A DNA stretch of 64,000 nt from Pseudomonas sp. WN033 (lineage in GTDB: Bacteria; Pseudomonadota; Gammaproteobacteria; Pseudomonadales; Pseudomonadaceae): positions 186,001 to 250,000 of the forward strand of contig NSKG01000002.1 of NCBI GenBank assembly GCA_002287035.1. The letters are read 5' to 3'. Positions 33,625 to 43,896 of this stretch are shown here, one piece after another. The notes under the pieces are model-generated. The model ran no database searches and had not been told where the DNA came from. It saw only the letters and a list, made by a program, of their open reading frames with translations. Each line of letters begins with the position of its first letter. Position 1 is the first letter of the stretch. The position numbers and the translations under genes were made by a program.

Positions 33625-36600
33625 TGTTCCGCTTCAACCTTAGGTTCACGCCGGAACCCACGCTGCTCCAGCACCATGTAGAACACCGGCACGAAAATCA
33701 GCGCCAGGGTGCTGGCCGCCAACATACCGCCCACCACCACGGTACCAATTTCCTGGCGGCTCACTGCTCCTGCGCCAGTACTGAAGGCCAACGGCAGGCT
33801 ACCGATGATGAAGGTCAGAGCGGTCATCATGATCGCCCGGAAGCGCTGCTGGGCAGCGGTCAACGCCGCATCGAACGGGGTCATGCCTTGTTTACGGTTC
33901 TGCGCTGCAAATTCGACGATCAAGATAGCGTTCTTGGCCGCCAGGCCAATCAGTACCAGCAGTCCAACCTGGAAATAGATGTCATTGGGGAAACCTCGCA
34001 GCATCGAGGCAACGATGGCGCCGAATACCCCGAATGGGATCGCCGTAGCCACAGCCAGGGGCAAGCTCCAGCGCTCATACTGGGCTGCCAGGATCAGGAA
34101 CACCATAACAATGCCAAGCCCAAAGGCGATCGCCCCGGAGGATGCGGCTTCCAGCAACTGATAGGCCTCACCGGTCCAGCCAAGCAAGCCCTGCTCGCTC
34201 AGCGCCTCATTGCCAAGCTCCTGCATCGCGGCAAGCGCTGAGGCAGTGTTGTAGCCGGGCGCAGGATCAGCCGTGAGTTTGGCTGCCGGATATAGATTAA
34301 AGCGGCTGACGCTGTCGATACCCTGGGTACGCTCGAGATTGACCACGCTATTGAGTGGTACCAGCTCTCCGCTGCCCGAACGCACAAACACCTTGCGCAG
34401 GTCGTCCGGGTGACTGCGAAACTCGCCTTCGGACTGCAGATTTACCTGCCAGTTGCGGCCCTGCAGAGTGAAGTCGTTGACGTACAGGGCGCCAAAGGTA
34501 CTGCGCATGGTGGTGAAAATGTCGTTGATCGAGACATCCATGGCCTTGGCCTTGTCCCAATCGACCACCGCATTGTAACGCGGTACGCCAACATCTACGG
34601 CAATCCGGACATTGGCCAGCTCCGGGCGCTGCCGGGCCGCAGCCAGCAAGCGGTCAGCTTCTGCCTTGAGCCGGACCGGATCGCTATCGCCACGCAGTTG
34701 CAGATAACCTTCAACACCGCCGGTCAGCGACAGGCCGTTGATCGGTGGCGGTACAAAGGCAAACACGTTAGCCTCCTGGATCGCCATACCAAGGCCCGTG
34801 ATACGCCGGGCAATGCCCTGAGCACTCTGCTCCGGGCGGGTTCGTTCCGACCAGTCATTGAGTGACACAAAGGCCACGCCCATATTGGTTCGCAAGCCAC
34901 GATTGAGGATGTCGAACCCGGCGAAAGCGGTCATGCCACGAACCTCATCCATGGCTATCACCTTGCGGCTCAATTCATCACGCACGACTTCAGTACGAGC
35001 CAGGGCTGAGACCGGAGGCAACTGGTAAACGGTCAGCAGTGAGCCCTGATCTTCCTGAGGAACCAGACCGCTCCCCATGCGTCCCAGCAGAAAGAGCGTG
35101 GTGCCGATCAGCACGATGAACAGCAGCAGGCTGATCAGTACATGCCGTAGCATCCAGCCGACCACCCCGGTAAAGCTGTTGGTCAGCCAGTCAAATCCGT
35201 TATTGAACCAGGCAAAGGCCGGTGACGGCTCGGTTTCAGCCCGGTCGAGCAGCAGCGCACACATGGCCGGCGTCAAGGTCAGCGCCACTATCCCGGAAAT
35301 GGCCACCGATACTGCAATGGTCACCGCAAACTGACGATACAACTCACCACTCAGGCCACCCAGGAAGGCCACTGGTGCGAATACCGCCACCAGCACCAGG
35401 GTCGAGCCCAGTACCGCGCCAGCCACCTGCTTCATGGTCTTGCTGGCGGCCTGATAACTGGAAAGCCCCTCCTCCTTGATCAGCCGCTCGGCGTTCTCCA
35501 TCACGATGATGGCGTTGTCCACCACCACACCGATAGCCAGAATCAGACCGAACAGGGTCAGCAGATTGATCGAAAACCCCAACACCGCCATACCGGCAAA
35601 GGTGCCGACCAGCGATACCGGGATCGCTACCAGTGGAATCAGCGTGGCCTTCATGTGTTGCAGGAAGAGAAAGGTCACCAGCACCACCAGCGCCAACGCC
35701 TGGATCAGCGTAATGATCACCTCACGAATCGAGACTTCAATGAACAGCGTGGTGTCATAGGGGATGTCGTAGACCAGATCACCCGGAAAACGCTGGGACA
35801 TGTCGGCCATGGCCGCATGCACAGCGCTGGCGGTATCCAGGGCATTGGCTCCAGGCTGCAGGTAGATGCCGATCGGTACCGCAGCCTTGGCGTTGTAGTT
35901 GGCAGTAAAGTCGTAGCTCTGGGCACCCAGTTCCGCCCGGGCAACGTCACCCAGACGCAATGTCCGCCCTTCGGCATCGCTGCGCAGAATAATCCGCTCG
36001 AAATCTTCCGGGGTCACCATCCGCCCCGGAGTGCTGACGCTGTAGGTAAACGCCTGACCTGGTGGGGACGGCTCGGCGCCGATGCGCCCGGCCGCGAACT
36101 GGGCATTCTGTTCGCGCAGGGCGGCGGCCACGTCACTGGGAGTCAGGTTGTATTCGGCCAGCTTGTCGGGGCGCAGCCAGATCCGCATCGAGTAGTCCTG
36201 GGCACCAAACAGCGCAGCATTGCCGACCCCCGGCAGCCGCACCAGCTCATCGATCACATTGAGCAAGGCAAAGTTGCCGATATCCAGGGTGTCGATCTGG
36301 TCGTTCTCCGACGACAGCGTAATTACCTGCAGAATCGAGGTCGAACGGGCCTGAACCTGCACCCCAAGATCCCGCACCTCCTGCGGCAGTCTGGCGGTGG
36401 CACGCTGCACCCGGTTGTTGACGTCAATGGTCGCCTGATCTGGGTCCGTGCCGATGCGGAAATAAATCGTCAGCTGCATGGCTCCGGAGTCGCCGCTGAA
36501 GGACTCCATATAGAGCATGTCATCGACCCCGTTGATAGCCTGCTCCAACGGAGCTGCCACAGTATCGGCAATTACCTGGGCACTGGCGCCAGGGTAGTTG

Positions 36601-36740
36601 GCCTGTACCACCACCTGTGGCGGTACCACGTTGGGGTACTGCTCAACCGGCAACTGGGTTAGGGAAGAAACACCGGCAATCAGGATCAATACCGACAGAA
36701 CCGTGGAAAAGATCGGCCGATCAATGAAGAATTGCAGCAT
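33612..36740 (-). CDS. RND multidrug efflux transporter, inner-membrane permease (HAE1 family)
   Basis: A 1042-residue proton-driven efflux pump of the AcrB/MexB superfamily. It begins MLQFFIDRPIFSTVLSVLIL and has 12 predicted membrane helices with two large periplasmic loops. In helix 4 the relay motif reads VVVDNAIIVMEN: Asp408 is present but the neighbouring second acidic residue (Asp408 in AcrB) is Asn409 here. The helix 10 lysine (Lys936 in GLAAKNAIL) is kept. Its ATG overlaps the adaptor stop codon (TGATG), so the two are coupled. No outer-membrane channel gene follows, so it must borrow one. Substrates are unknown. Confidence 0.93.
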   Translation of the reverse strand: MLQFFIDRPIFSTVLSVLILIAGVSSLTQLPVEQYPNVVPPQVVVQANYPGASAQVIADTVAAPLEQAINGVDDMLYMESFSGDSGAMQLTIYFRIGTDPDQATIDVNNRVQRATARLPQEVRDLGVQVQARSTSILQVITLSSENDQIDTLDIGNFALLNVIDELVRLPGVGNAALFGAQDYSMRIWLRPDKLAEYNLTPSDVAAALREQNAQFAAGRIGAEPSPPGQAFTYSVSTPGRMVTPEDFERIILRSDAEGRTLRLGDVARAELGAQSYDFTANYNAKAAVPIGIYLQPGANALDTASAVHAAMADMSQRFPGDLVYDIPYDTTLFIEVSIREVIITLIQALALVVLVTFLFLQHMKATLIPLVAIPVSLVGTFAGMAVLGFSINLLTLFGLILAIGVVVDNAIIVMENAERLIKEEGLSSYQAASKTMKQVAGAVLGSTLVLVAVFAPVAFLGGLSGELYRQFAVTIAVSVAISGIVALTLTPAMCALLLDRAETEPSPAFAWFNNGFDWLTNSFTGVVGWMLRHVLISLLLFIVLIGTTLFLLGRMGSGLVPQEDQGSLLTVYQLPPVSALARTEVVRDELSRKVIAMDEVRGMTAFAGFDILNRGLRTNMGVAFVSLNDWSERTRPEQSAQGIARRITGLGMAIQEANVFAFVPPPINGLSLTGGVEGYLQLRGDSDPVRLKAEADRLLAAARQRPELANVRIAVDVGVPRYNAVVDWDKAKAMDVSINDIFTTMRSTFGALYVNDFTLQGRNWQVNLQSEGEFRSHPDDLRKVFVRSGSGELVPLNSVVNLERTQGIDSVSRFNLYPAAKLTADPAPGYNTASALAAMQELGNEALSEQGLLGWTGEAYQLLEAASSGAIAFGLGIVMVFLILAAQYERWSLPLAVATAIPFGVFGAIVASMLRGFPNDIYFQVGLLVLIGLAAKNAILIVEFAAQNRKQGMTPFDAALTAAQQRFRAIMMTALTFIIGSLPLAFSTGAGAVSRQEIGTVVVGGMLAASTLALIFVPVFYMVLEQRGFRREPKVEAEQRPV

Positions 36741-37870
36741 CAGCCCTCTCCCTGGCCAGCCAACCGCACCTGCATACCCGGTTGCAGGCCAACATGGCCG
36801 TTGACAACCACCCGCTCGCCGGCTTCAAGACCGGCACTGATGATCTGCCGGTCACCGATCACCGGCCCCAATCGTACAGCCCGACGCTCGACCTTCAGCT
36901 CCTGATCGACGACAAACACCGACGGCCCCTCGGGGCTGGCCCCCAGAGCATCGGCAGGAATCAGGATTTCATCACTGAATGTACTGAGCACTACCCGGAC
37001 CCGGACGAATTGACCTGGGATCAGCTGCAGTTGGGGGTTGTCGAAGACCGCCCGCAAGGTAATGGTCCCGGTTGCCGGGTCAATCCGGCTTGAAGTGAAA
37101 TCCACTCGCCCGCTCAGGCTGTAGTCAGAGCCGTCGGGTAACTCCAGCGCAACCTGCTGCCCGCGGCCATTGCCATCCAGGCCGGCGGCCCGCTGGATGG
37201 CCAGATCTCGCTCCGGTAACGCAAAAATCACATGCACCGGATCCTGTTGCACCAGCGTGGTCATCAGGCTGCCCAGCTCAATCAGGCTGCCCTCGGGCTG
37301 CACCTCCAGGCTGGTTGCCCCGGACACCGGAGCTCGTACTTCGGTATAGGACAGATTCAGTTCCGCCTCATCGAGCCGGGCTTCGGCCTGGGCCATACCT
37401 GCTTCAGCGAAATCCAGTTGGGAGCGAGCCCGATCGCGCTCACTGGTGCTGATCACCCCGCGCCCAAACAACTGCTCAGCCCGCGCCCAGTCACGCTGGG
37501 CCTGCAAGAGTTCGGCCCGTGCATTGGCCTGGGCGGCCTGAGCCTGTTTGACCTGTAACTGCATCGGAGCCGGGTCGATACGAAACAGCAGATCCCCCTG
37601 TTCGACCCGTTCCCCCTCCTGATAGGCCCGCTCAAGCAGAATACCGGATACCCGGGCACGCACTTCAACTTCACGCGCACCACGCACCCTGGCGGGATAC
37701 TCCTGAACCAGCTCGGCGCTATCCGGGCTGACGGCCTTCACGGTCACCACTGGCGCCGGACGTGACATGCTGGCGTTATTGCCTTCACCGGATGAACAGC
37801 CCTGCACCAGCACACCCAGAATAGCCAGCCCGACAGCAGCCAGTAAATGGGGCAAAGTTCGTGTTGTCAT
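36740..37870 (-). CDS. RND efflux periplasmic adaptor (membrane fusion) lipoprotein
   Basis: The partner that bridges the RND permease and an outer-membrane channel. The 376-residue protein starts at ATG 37870 with lipoprotein signal MTTRTLPHLLAAVGLAILGV and lipobox VQGC. The order is beta-barrel and lipoyl half (VRARVSGILLERAYQEGERV), a coiled-coil hairpin (AQANARAELLQAQRDWARAE; RDRARSQLDFAEAGMAQAEA), second lipoyl half (VRAPVSGATSLEVQPEGSLI) and a membrane-proximal domain. A 17-codon upstream extension is rejected. It is the first gene of the adaptor-permease unit; no regulator is adjacent. Confidence 0.93.
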   Translation of the reverse strand: MTTRTLPHLLAAVGLAILGVLVQGCSSGEGNNASMSRPAPVVTVKAVSPDSAELVQEYPARVRGAREVEVRARVSGILLERAYQEGERVEQGDLLFRIDPAPMQLQVKQAQAAQANARAELLQAQRDWARAEQLFGRGVISTSERDRARSQLDFAEAGMAQAEARLDEAELNLSYTEVRAPVSGATSLEVQPEGSLIELGSLMTTLVQQDPVHVIFALPERDLAIQRAAGLDGNGRGQQVALELPDGSDYSLSGRVDFTSSRIDPATGTITLRAVFDNPQLQLIPGQFVRVRVVLSTFSDEILIPADALGASPEGPSVFVVDQELKVERRAVRLGPVIGDRQIISAGLEAGERVVVNGHVGLQPGMQVRLAGQGEG

Positions 37871-38026
37871 ACGGGGATTCCATGTCCTTGTTATAAATGG
37901 CCAAGCAGGCCGGACAGCCAAGGGCCGCAGCGAAATACCTCTGATTAGAAGTCAGGAACGGCAACAGCCTCAAGCGATACAACAAATACAGACTGTTGCA
38001 CTGAGAGAACAGTTGGTTTCAGGCAG

Positions 38027-38060
38027 AAAAAACCCGCGCCCTGTACCGAGCGCGGGTTTC
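38027..38060 (-). terminator. Terminator of putP
   Basis: The stem AACCCGCGC/GCGCGGGTT encloses a ten-base loop and is followed on the minus strand by TTTTTTC. It lies about 13 bases past the putP stop. Confidence 0.88.
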
Positions 38061-38072
38061 GGGGACAACCGC

Positions 38073-39548
38073 TTAGAAGCGGCTGGAGACGTCGTCGAAG
38101 GTCGCCTCGATAGTCTTGGACGGTGCCGGAGTCAGCAGGGTAACCACCACGATGGCGATGGTCGCCAGGATGAAGCCCGGAATGATTTCATACAGCCCAA
38201 TAGTGTCGATCTGTTTGTAAATCACTACGGTCAGACCACCAACAATGATGCCGGCCAGAGCGCCGTTGCGGTTCATGCGCTTCCAGAACAGCGACAGGAT
38301 AATGGCCGGGCCGAAGGCCGCACCGAAACCAGCCCAGGCGTAGGACACCAGGCCCAACACGGTGCTTTCCGGGTTGAAGGCGAAGATCAAGGCCAACAAG
38401 GCAATGCCCACTACCGCAAAACGGCCCACCCAGACCAGCTCAGTCTGGGTCGCGTCACGACGGAACAACGCCTTGTAGAAGTCTTCAGCCAGGGCCGAGG
38501 ACGACACCAGCAATTGCGAGTCAGCGGTCGACATGATCGCCGCCAGTACTGCGGCCAGCAGGATACCGGCTACCAGCGGATGCATCAGCGCCTGCACCAG
38601 AGCAAGGAACACCGTTTCCGCATCACCGAGGCCAGCGTCGCCAAAGTAGCCAATCCCAATCCAGCCGATGAACAGAGCGGCCAACAGGCACACGGCGGTC
38701 CAGAGGACTGCGATACGGCGGGCGGTCGGCAGCGCTGCATCGCTCTGTACAGCCTTGAAGCGAGCCAGAACGTGCGGCTGGCCAAAGTAGCCCAGCCCCC
38801 AACCCAGCAGCGAGATGATCGCCACAAAGCCCAGTGCGTTACCGTCAACATCTGTGAAGAAGGTCAGCAGATTGGGATTCTTGGCTTCCATCGCCGCATG
38901 CGCGACTTCCCAGCCACCCATGGTGTTGAGCGCCATGATCGGCACAATCACCAGCGCGGCGGCCATCAGCAGGCCTTGAATCACGTCGGTCCAGGAGACC
39001 GCCAGGAAGCCGCCGAAGAAGGTGTAGGAAATGATCGCCAGGGTGCCGACGATAACCGCGATCTCGTAGCCGAAACCGAACGTGCTTTCGAACAGCTTGC
39101 CCGCTGCCACCAGACCAGAGCTGGTATAGAACAGGAAGAAAAGTAGAATGAACACCGCTGCGATCACCCGCAGCAGGCGGGTGTTATCTTCAAAGCGGAA
39201 TTCGAAGTATGCCGGCAAGGTCAGCGAATCATTGACCGCATGCGAATACACCCGCAGTCGCCGGGCCACGATCAGCCAGTTCAGCCAGGTACCGGCCAAC
39301 AGGCCAATGGCGATCCAGCTCGCCTCGTAACCGGCAGCCAGCGCGTAACCAGGCAAGCCCAGCAACAGCCAGCCACTCATATCCGATGCGCCAGCCGACA
39401 GCGCCGCAGTGCCCGGCCCCAGAGAGCGACCGCCCAGGATATAGTCGGACAGGTTGGTAGTTCGTTTGTAGGCGATGTAGCCGAGGGCCAACATCACCCC
39501 GATATACACCACGAAGGTTGCACTCACAATGCCAGTGTTACCAGTCAT
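38073..39548 (-). CDS. putP: Sodium/proline symporter
   Basis: A 491-residue inner-membrane sodium-coupled proline importer of the SSS family, with 13 predicted helices. Motifs include the N-terminal sodium-site region LGGRSLGPGTAALSAGASDM, SGWLLLGLPGYALAAG, and FTYGGFLAVSWTDVIQG-type sequence (FFGGFLAVSWTDVIQG). It follows putA on the same strand with 108 bases between them, so uptake and breakdown of proline are genetically linked. It ends at a clear terminator. Confidence 0.96.
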   Translation of the reverse strand: MTGNTGIVSATFVVYIGVMLALGYIAYKRTTNLSDYILGGRSLGPGTAALSAGASDMSGWLLLGLPGYALAAGYEASWIAIGLLAGTWLNWLIVARRLRVYSHAVNDSLTLPAYFEFRFEDNTRLLRVIAAVFILLFFLFYTSSGLVAAGKLFESTFGFGYEIAVIVGTLAIISYTFFGGFLAVSWTDVIQGLLMAAALVIVPIMALNTMGGWEVAHAAMEAKNPNLLTFFTDVDGNALGFVAIISLLGWGLGYFGQPHVLARFKAVQSDAALPTARRIAVLWTAVCLLAALFIGWIGIGYFGDAGLGDAETVFLALVQALMHPLVAGILLAAVLAAIMSTADSQLLVSSSALAEDFYKALFRRDATQTELVWVGRFAVVGIALLALIFAFNPESTVLGLVSYAWAGFGAAFGPAIILSLFWKRMNRNGALAGIIVGGLTVVIYKQIDTIGLYEIIPGFILATIAIVVVTLLTPAPSKTIEATFDDVSSRF

Positions 39549-39626
39549 GTTGTTTTTCTCTCTTAGTTGATCGAACAGTCCCTGTCCTGTTGATTATTAA
39601 TGGGAAGAGTCCCCTGCTCCAAATAC

Positions 39627-39650
39627 AACCGGCGCCCAAGGGCGCCGGTT
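39627..39650 (-). terminator. Hairpin after putA
   Basis: An 11-base perfect stem AACCGGCGCCC/GGGCGCCGGTT with a two-base loop lies directly after the putA stop on the minus strand. The T-tract is weak (GTATTTGG), so some read-through into putP is possible. Confidence 0.6.
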
Positions 39651-39656
39651 AACAAC

Positions 39657-42600
39657 TCAAGGTTCGCCATCACCCAGCGACAGCAGGCTGGCGTTGCCGC
39701 CTACCGCAGTGGTGTTGATGGTCCGCGTACGCTCAGTCACAAAACGCAGCAGATAGTGCGGGCCACCCGCCTTTGGACCCGTCCCGGACAGGCCCTGGCC
39801 ACCGAAGGGCTGTACCCCGACCACCGCGCCGATCTGGTTACGGTTGATGTAGACATTGCCAATCCGCACCCGGCTATCGATATGCTGGGCGGTTTCCTCG
39901 TTGCGGCTATGGATCCCGAGGGTCAGACCGAAACCGGTAGCATTGATATCATCAATGACCTGGTCAAGCGTATCGTTGCGCCAGGTGATCACATGCAGGA
40001 TCGGACCAAAATTCTCGCGATTCAGCTCGCCGATCCGGTTCAGACGGAAGGCTACCGGTGCCACGAAGTGGCCATCCAGCCCGTCGGGCATTGGCGTCTG
40101 CGCAATAAGGCGACCTTCGGCCTTGAGTTTTTCAACATGCCAGAGCAATCCTTCACGGGCTTCGGCGTCGATTACCGGCCCAAGATCGGTATCGCGGTTG
40201 GCCGGATCGCCGATATGCAGCTCAGCCATCGCCCCTTTCAGCAGTTCGATCACCCGTTCGGCGATATCTTCCTGGACATACAACACCCGTAGGGCTGAGC
40301 AGCGTTGACCGGCGCTGGTAAAGGCCGAGTGAACCACATCCTTGACCACCTGCTCAGGCAATGCCGTCGAGTCAACCAGCATGGCGTTCTGGCCGCCGGT
40401 CTCGGCAACCATGGGCGCAATCGCACCATCGCGGGCAGCCAGAGCACGGTTAATGATGTGCGCGGTCTGGGTCGAGCCGGTGAAGGCCACGCCAGCAATA
40501 CGCGGATCAGCCGTAATCACGCTACCCACCTGGGCACCATCGCCCGGCAACAGCGCCAGCACCTGCGGCGGCAGACCGGCTTCGAGCATCAGTTCGATAC
40601 AGCGTACCGCCACCAGGCTGGTCTGCTCGGCCGGTTTGGCCACTACGGTATTGCCACACACCAGCGCAGCCGCAACCTGACCCAGGAAAATCGCCAGCGG
40701 GAAGTTCCACGGGCTGATGCAGGCAAATACCCCACGGCCCTGCAAATACAGCTCGTTGCTTTCACCGGTCGGCCCCGGCAGCGTGATGGTAGCGAAGCGC
40801 GCGCGAGCCTGCAGCGCGTAATAGCGGCAGAAGTCCACTGCCTCGCGTACTTCGTCGATACCGTCCTGCAGACTCTTGCCCGCTTCACGGGTACACAGCG
40901 CCATCAGCTCGGCCATGTTTTGCTCAAGCAGATCGGCAGTGCGCTCAAGCACCGTGGCACGCTGGTCCACCGGTGTTGCGTTCCAGGCCGGGAAAGCGGC
41001 GGCCAACTGATCGATCGCTCCACGGGTCTGCTCGGCAGTGGCCCAGACAACCTCGCCGACCAGATGCGACAACTGATAAGGGCACTGTACCGGTCGGGCC
41101 TCACCGCTCAGGCGCTGGCCATTGACAATCGGTGCACCGCTCCAACGCTGGGCGAGGAACTTGTCGAGGTCTTCTTTGAGAGGGAGCCACTGGGTCATTA
41201 CATTCATATTGATACCACGTGAGTTGCGACGGTCCGCCCCATAGATCATCGGCGGCAAGGGAATACGCGGGTTGGCCAGGCTCGCATGCCTGCGCAGGGC
41301 CACAGCCGGATGCTCGATCAGTGAATCCACCGGGACCCTGGGATCAACCAGCTTGTGCACAAACGAGGAGTTGGCACCGTTCTCCAGCAGCCGGCGTACC
41401 AGATAGGGCAACAGATCCTTGTGCGCGCCTACCGGGGCATAGATCCGTACAGTGCAGCCATGCTGCTCGATAAGAGTGTCGTACAGGGCATCGCCCATGC
41501 CATGCAGGCGCTGGAATTCATAGTCACGCTGGCCAGCCATGGCCAGGATGCAGGTGACTGTATGAGCATTGTGACTGGCGAATTGCGGATAGATCAGCCC
41601 GTCGGTCAACGGGCTAAGCAGGTAGCGAGCACAAGCCAGGTAGGACACATCGGTGGCTTCCTTGCGGGTAAAGACCGGGTAACCGCCAAGCCCGCCCTGC
41701 TGGCACAGCTTGATTTCGGAGTCCCAGTAGGCGCCCTTGACCAAGCGCACCGGAATCCGGTCACCCTGCTGTCTGGCCAGCAGAGTCAACCAGCACAGCA
41801 CCGGCAACGCCCGCTTGGAATAGGCCTGCACCACCAAACCGAAGTTACCCCACCCCTTGACGTCCGGGTGGTTGTAGAGCTTGGCGAACAGCTTCAGCGA
41901 AAGCTCCAGGCGATCAGCCTCTTCGGCATCGATGGTGATCCCGACATCGCCCTTGCGCGCCTGACGCACCAGCTCCAGTACAGTTTCGCTCAGCTCTGCC
42001 AGCACTTGGGCTTCACGTGCCGGTTCGTAGTGCGGGTGCAAGGCCGACAGCTTGATCGAGATGGTTGGCTTGGGGCCCTTGCCCTGATAGTTGTCAGCCA
42101 CCAGCGCGCCGATGGCGTCACTGTAGTCCTTGAAATACTTGGCGGCATCGGCACGGGTCAGAGCCGCTTCACCAAGCATGTCGAACGAATAGGTATAACC
42201 GGCATCGCGCTGCGGCTTGCCGTTCTTCAAGGCTTCCTTGATGGTACGCCCGAGCACGAACTGGCGACCCATGATTTTCATTGCCTGCATCATCGCCGCG
42301 CGAATCACCGGCTCACCGCTACGCTTGATCAACCGCCCGAGGATAGTTCCCGGGGTACCGTCTTCGCGCTTATCCAGATTGACCACCTTGCCGGTCATCA
42401 CCAGGCCCCAGGCAGCGGCGTTGACCAGCGTGTGTTCGCTCTGGCCGACGTGTTTATCCCACTGCGCGGCATTGAGCTTGTCGCGAATCAGAGCATCGGC
42501 GGTTTCGCTGTCCGGCACCCGCAACAGGGCTTCGGCCAGGCACATCAACATGATCCCTTCCTGGGTGTCGAGGCTGTACTGCTGTAACAGCGCATCAATG

Positions 42601-42812
42601 CTATCGACGGCGTTGTCACGCTTGCGGACGCTTTCGATCAGACCCCGGGCACGCTGCGACAGGGCAGCATGATCCTCTGGCTCAGCCAGGGTCAGCAACT
42701 CTTTGAGGTACTCGCCCTCGTCGACTGCATAATTGTCACTGAGGACCTTGAGGAATTCATCAGGTTGGCTGGTCAGGAAGGCACCTTCCAGCACGGCACT
42801 GGCTTTGAACAT
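39657..42812 (-). CDS. putA: Bifunctional proline dehydrogenase / delta-1-pyrroline-5-carboxylate dehydrogenase
   Basis: A 1051-residue enzyme oxidising proline to glutamate. The FAD-dependent proline dehydrogenase barrel occupies about residues 180-480 (KGAYWDSEIKLCQQGG; YEFQRLHGMGDALYD). The NAD-dependent aldehyde dehydrogenase follows from about 560, with FTGSTQTAHIINRAL and catalytic Cys838 in SAGQRCSALRV. The start MFKASAVLEGAF at 42812 has GGAG eight bases upstream. It lacks the N-terminal ribbon-helix-helix repressor domain of E. coli PutA (about 1320 residues), consistent with control by the AraC-type PruR encoded upstream. Confidence 0.96.
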   Translation of the reverse strand: MFKASAVLEGAFLTSQPDEFLKVLSDNYAVDEGEYLKELLTLAEPEDHAALSQRARGLIESVRKRDNAVDSIDALLQQYSLDTQEGIMLMCLAEALLRVPDSETADALIRDKLNAAQWDKHVGQSEHTLVNAAAWGLVMTGKVVNLDKREDGTPGTILGRLIKRSGEPVIRAAMMQAMKIMGRQFVLGRTIKEALKNGKPQRDAGYTYSFDMLGEAALTRADAAKYFKDYSDAIGALVADNYQGKGPKPTISIKLSALHPHYEPAREAQVLAELSETVLELVRQARKGDVGITIDAEEADRLELSLKLFAKLYNHPDVKGWGNFGLVVQAYSKRALPVLCWLTLLARQQGDRIPVRLVKGAYWDSEIKLCQQGGLGGYPVFTRKEATDVSYLACARYLLSPLTDGLIYPQFASHNAHTVTCILAMAGQRDYEFQRLHGMGDALYDTLIEQHGCTVRIYAPVGAHKDLLPYLVRRLLENGANSSFVHKLVDPRVPVDSLIEHPAVALRRHASLANPRIPLPPMIYGADRRNSRGINMNVMTQWLPLKEDLDKFLAQRWSGAPIVNGQRLSGEARPVQCPYQLSHLVGEVVWATAEQTRGAIDQLAAAFPAWNATPVDQRATVLERTADLLEQNMAELMALCTREAGKSLQDGIDEVREAVDFCRYYALQARARFATITLPGPTGESNELYLQGRGVFACISPWNFPLAIFLGQVAAALVCGNTVVAKPAEQTSLVAVRCIELMLEAGLPPQVLALLPGDGAQVGSVITADPRIAGVAFTGSTQTAHIINRALAARDGAIAPMVAETGGQNAMLVDSTALPEQVVKDVVHSAFTSAGQRCSALRVLYVQEDIAERVIELLKGAMAELHIGDPANRDTDLGPVIDAEAREGLLWHVEKLKAEGRLIAQTPMPDGLDGHFVAPVAFRLNRIGELNRENFGPILHVITWRNDTLDQVIDDINATGFGLTLGIHSRNEETAQHIDSRVRIGNVYINRNQIGAVVGVQPFGGQGLSGTGPKAGGPHYLLRFVTERTRTINTTAVGGNASLLSLGDGEP

Positions 42813-43035
42813 AGGACTCGCTCCACAGATTCCCAACCACATGCTGGCAGACATGGCTGGTGCACAGAACACGTCTTTCTACTAACCCTAGACCAAGGTC
42901 AGACGTTTGACGTAATACATTGTTTTGGGCCGACACCGTCAGGCGGGGGACAGGCCAGATGGGAATGTAGAAGCGAGGCGGGTGAAAATCTTGTCAAAAA
43001 CTGGGGGATTTTTGCAAAAAACTCTGAGATAGCAC

Positions 43036-43806
43036 TCAGAGTGGGCTCGACAGGCGCAATTTGCGTGGTGTCAACCCGGTATGCCGGCGAATCGCATGGG
43101 TCATGGCGCTCTGGCTGGAAAAGCCGCAACGACTGGCAATTTCGGCTACCGGTAGCGAGGACTCGCGCAACAACCTGCCCGCTTCATCCAGCCGCACATT
43201 GAGTACGAACTGATGCGGCGTCAGACCGCTGACCTGCTTGAACAGTGCGAAGAAATGGCTGCTGCTGACACAGGCACATGCCGCAAGCTCAGCAACACTG
43301 ACCGGTCGATCCAGGCGTTCACGGACATAACGTTCGATACGCTCCAGATCGATGACCGAGGCCGAGCGCAATGGAATAGGCGTAGAAAACAGCCGGTCAT
43401 GCAGGCTATGCAACAGGATGCCGCCCAGATGCCAGGCCATCGGCGAATCACTGGCATCCGGACCACCAAGCGCCTGGGCAGCGAAGTCCAGCAAACTCTG
43501 CATGCGCTGATCCAGACGCACGAAACGTGGCTTATCGAACAGCCGAGCCAACTGCTCTTCCTCTACGCCGCCAGGGCCTGGGCCCTCGGTCAGCAGGTCG
43601 AGAATCAGCATGTGGTTGTTGCCCCGGCCGGAAAACGCATGCATCTCATGCCCCGGTACCAGGCATGCGTGCAGCCGGTTAACCGCACCACCCTGCCCCA
43701 TGACCTCAAAATCGGCACAACCATCCAGCCCGACGATCAATTGATGTTGAGCATGGGCATGGGTAGCACTTTGCACCGGCAAGTCGAGAATGCGGGTCTT
43801 GATCAT
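43036..43806 (-). CDS. pruR: AraC-family activator of proline utilisation
   Basis: A 256-residue regulator with an N-terminal cupin-like sensing domain (AHAQHQLIVGLDGCADFEV; HACLVPGHEMHAFSG) and a C-terminal AraC helix-turn-helix pair (VAELAACACVSSSHFFALFK; VAEIASRCGFSSQSAMTHAI, then RHTGLTPRKLR). It sits immediately upstream of putA, on the same strand, and next to asrA, exactly as PruR does in P. aeruginosa, where it activates putA and putP in response to proline. The start MIKTRILDLPVQ at 43806. Confidence 0.88.
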   Translation of the reverse strand: MIKTRILDLPVQSATHAHAQHQLIVGLDGCADFEVMGQGGAVNRLHACLVPGHEMHAFSGRGNNHMLILDLLTEGPGPGGVEEEQLARLFDKPRFVRLDQRMQSLLDFAAQALGGPDASDSPMAWHLGGILLHSLHDRLFSTPIPLRSASVIDLERIERYVRERLDRPVSVAELAACACVSSSHFFALFKQVSGLTPHQFVLNVRLDEAGRLLRESSLPVAEIASRCGFSSQSAMTHAIRRHTGLTPRKLRLSSPL

Positions 43807-43865
43807 GATGGCTGTGAGTTGAAGTGAAATTCCATCTTAGTCCTAGAACCGCCCCGCCTCAACCA

Positions 43866-43896
43866 TTGAAATCCCTGACCGCTACCTCCACCTATT
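43866..43896 (+). promoter_or_regulatory. Possible heat-shock (sigma-32) promoter of asrA
   Basis: TTGAAA (43866-43871) and CCACCTATT (43888-43896) resemble the sigma-32 consensus halves, with 16 bases between, slightly long. The site is 33 bases before the asrA start. AsrA is known as a heat- and aminoglycoside-induced protease in P. aeruginosa, which makes the match plausible but unproven. Confidence 0.35.
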
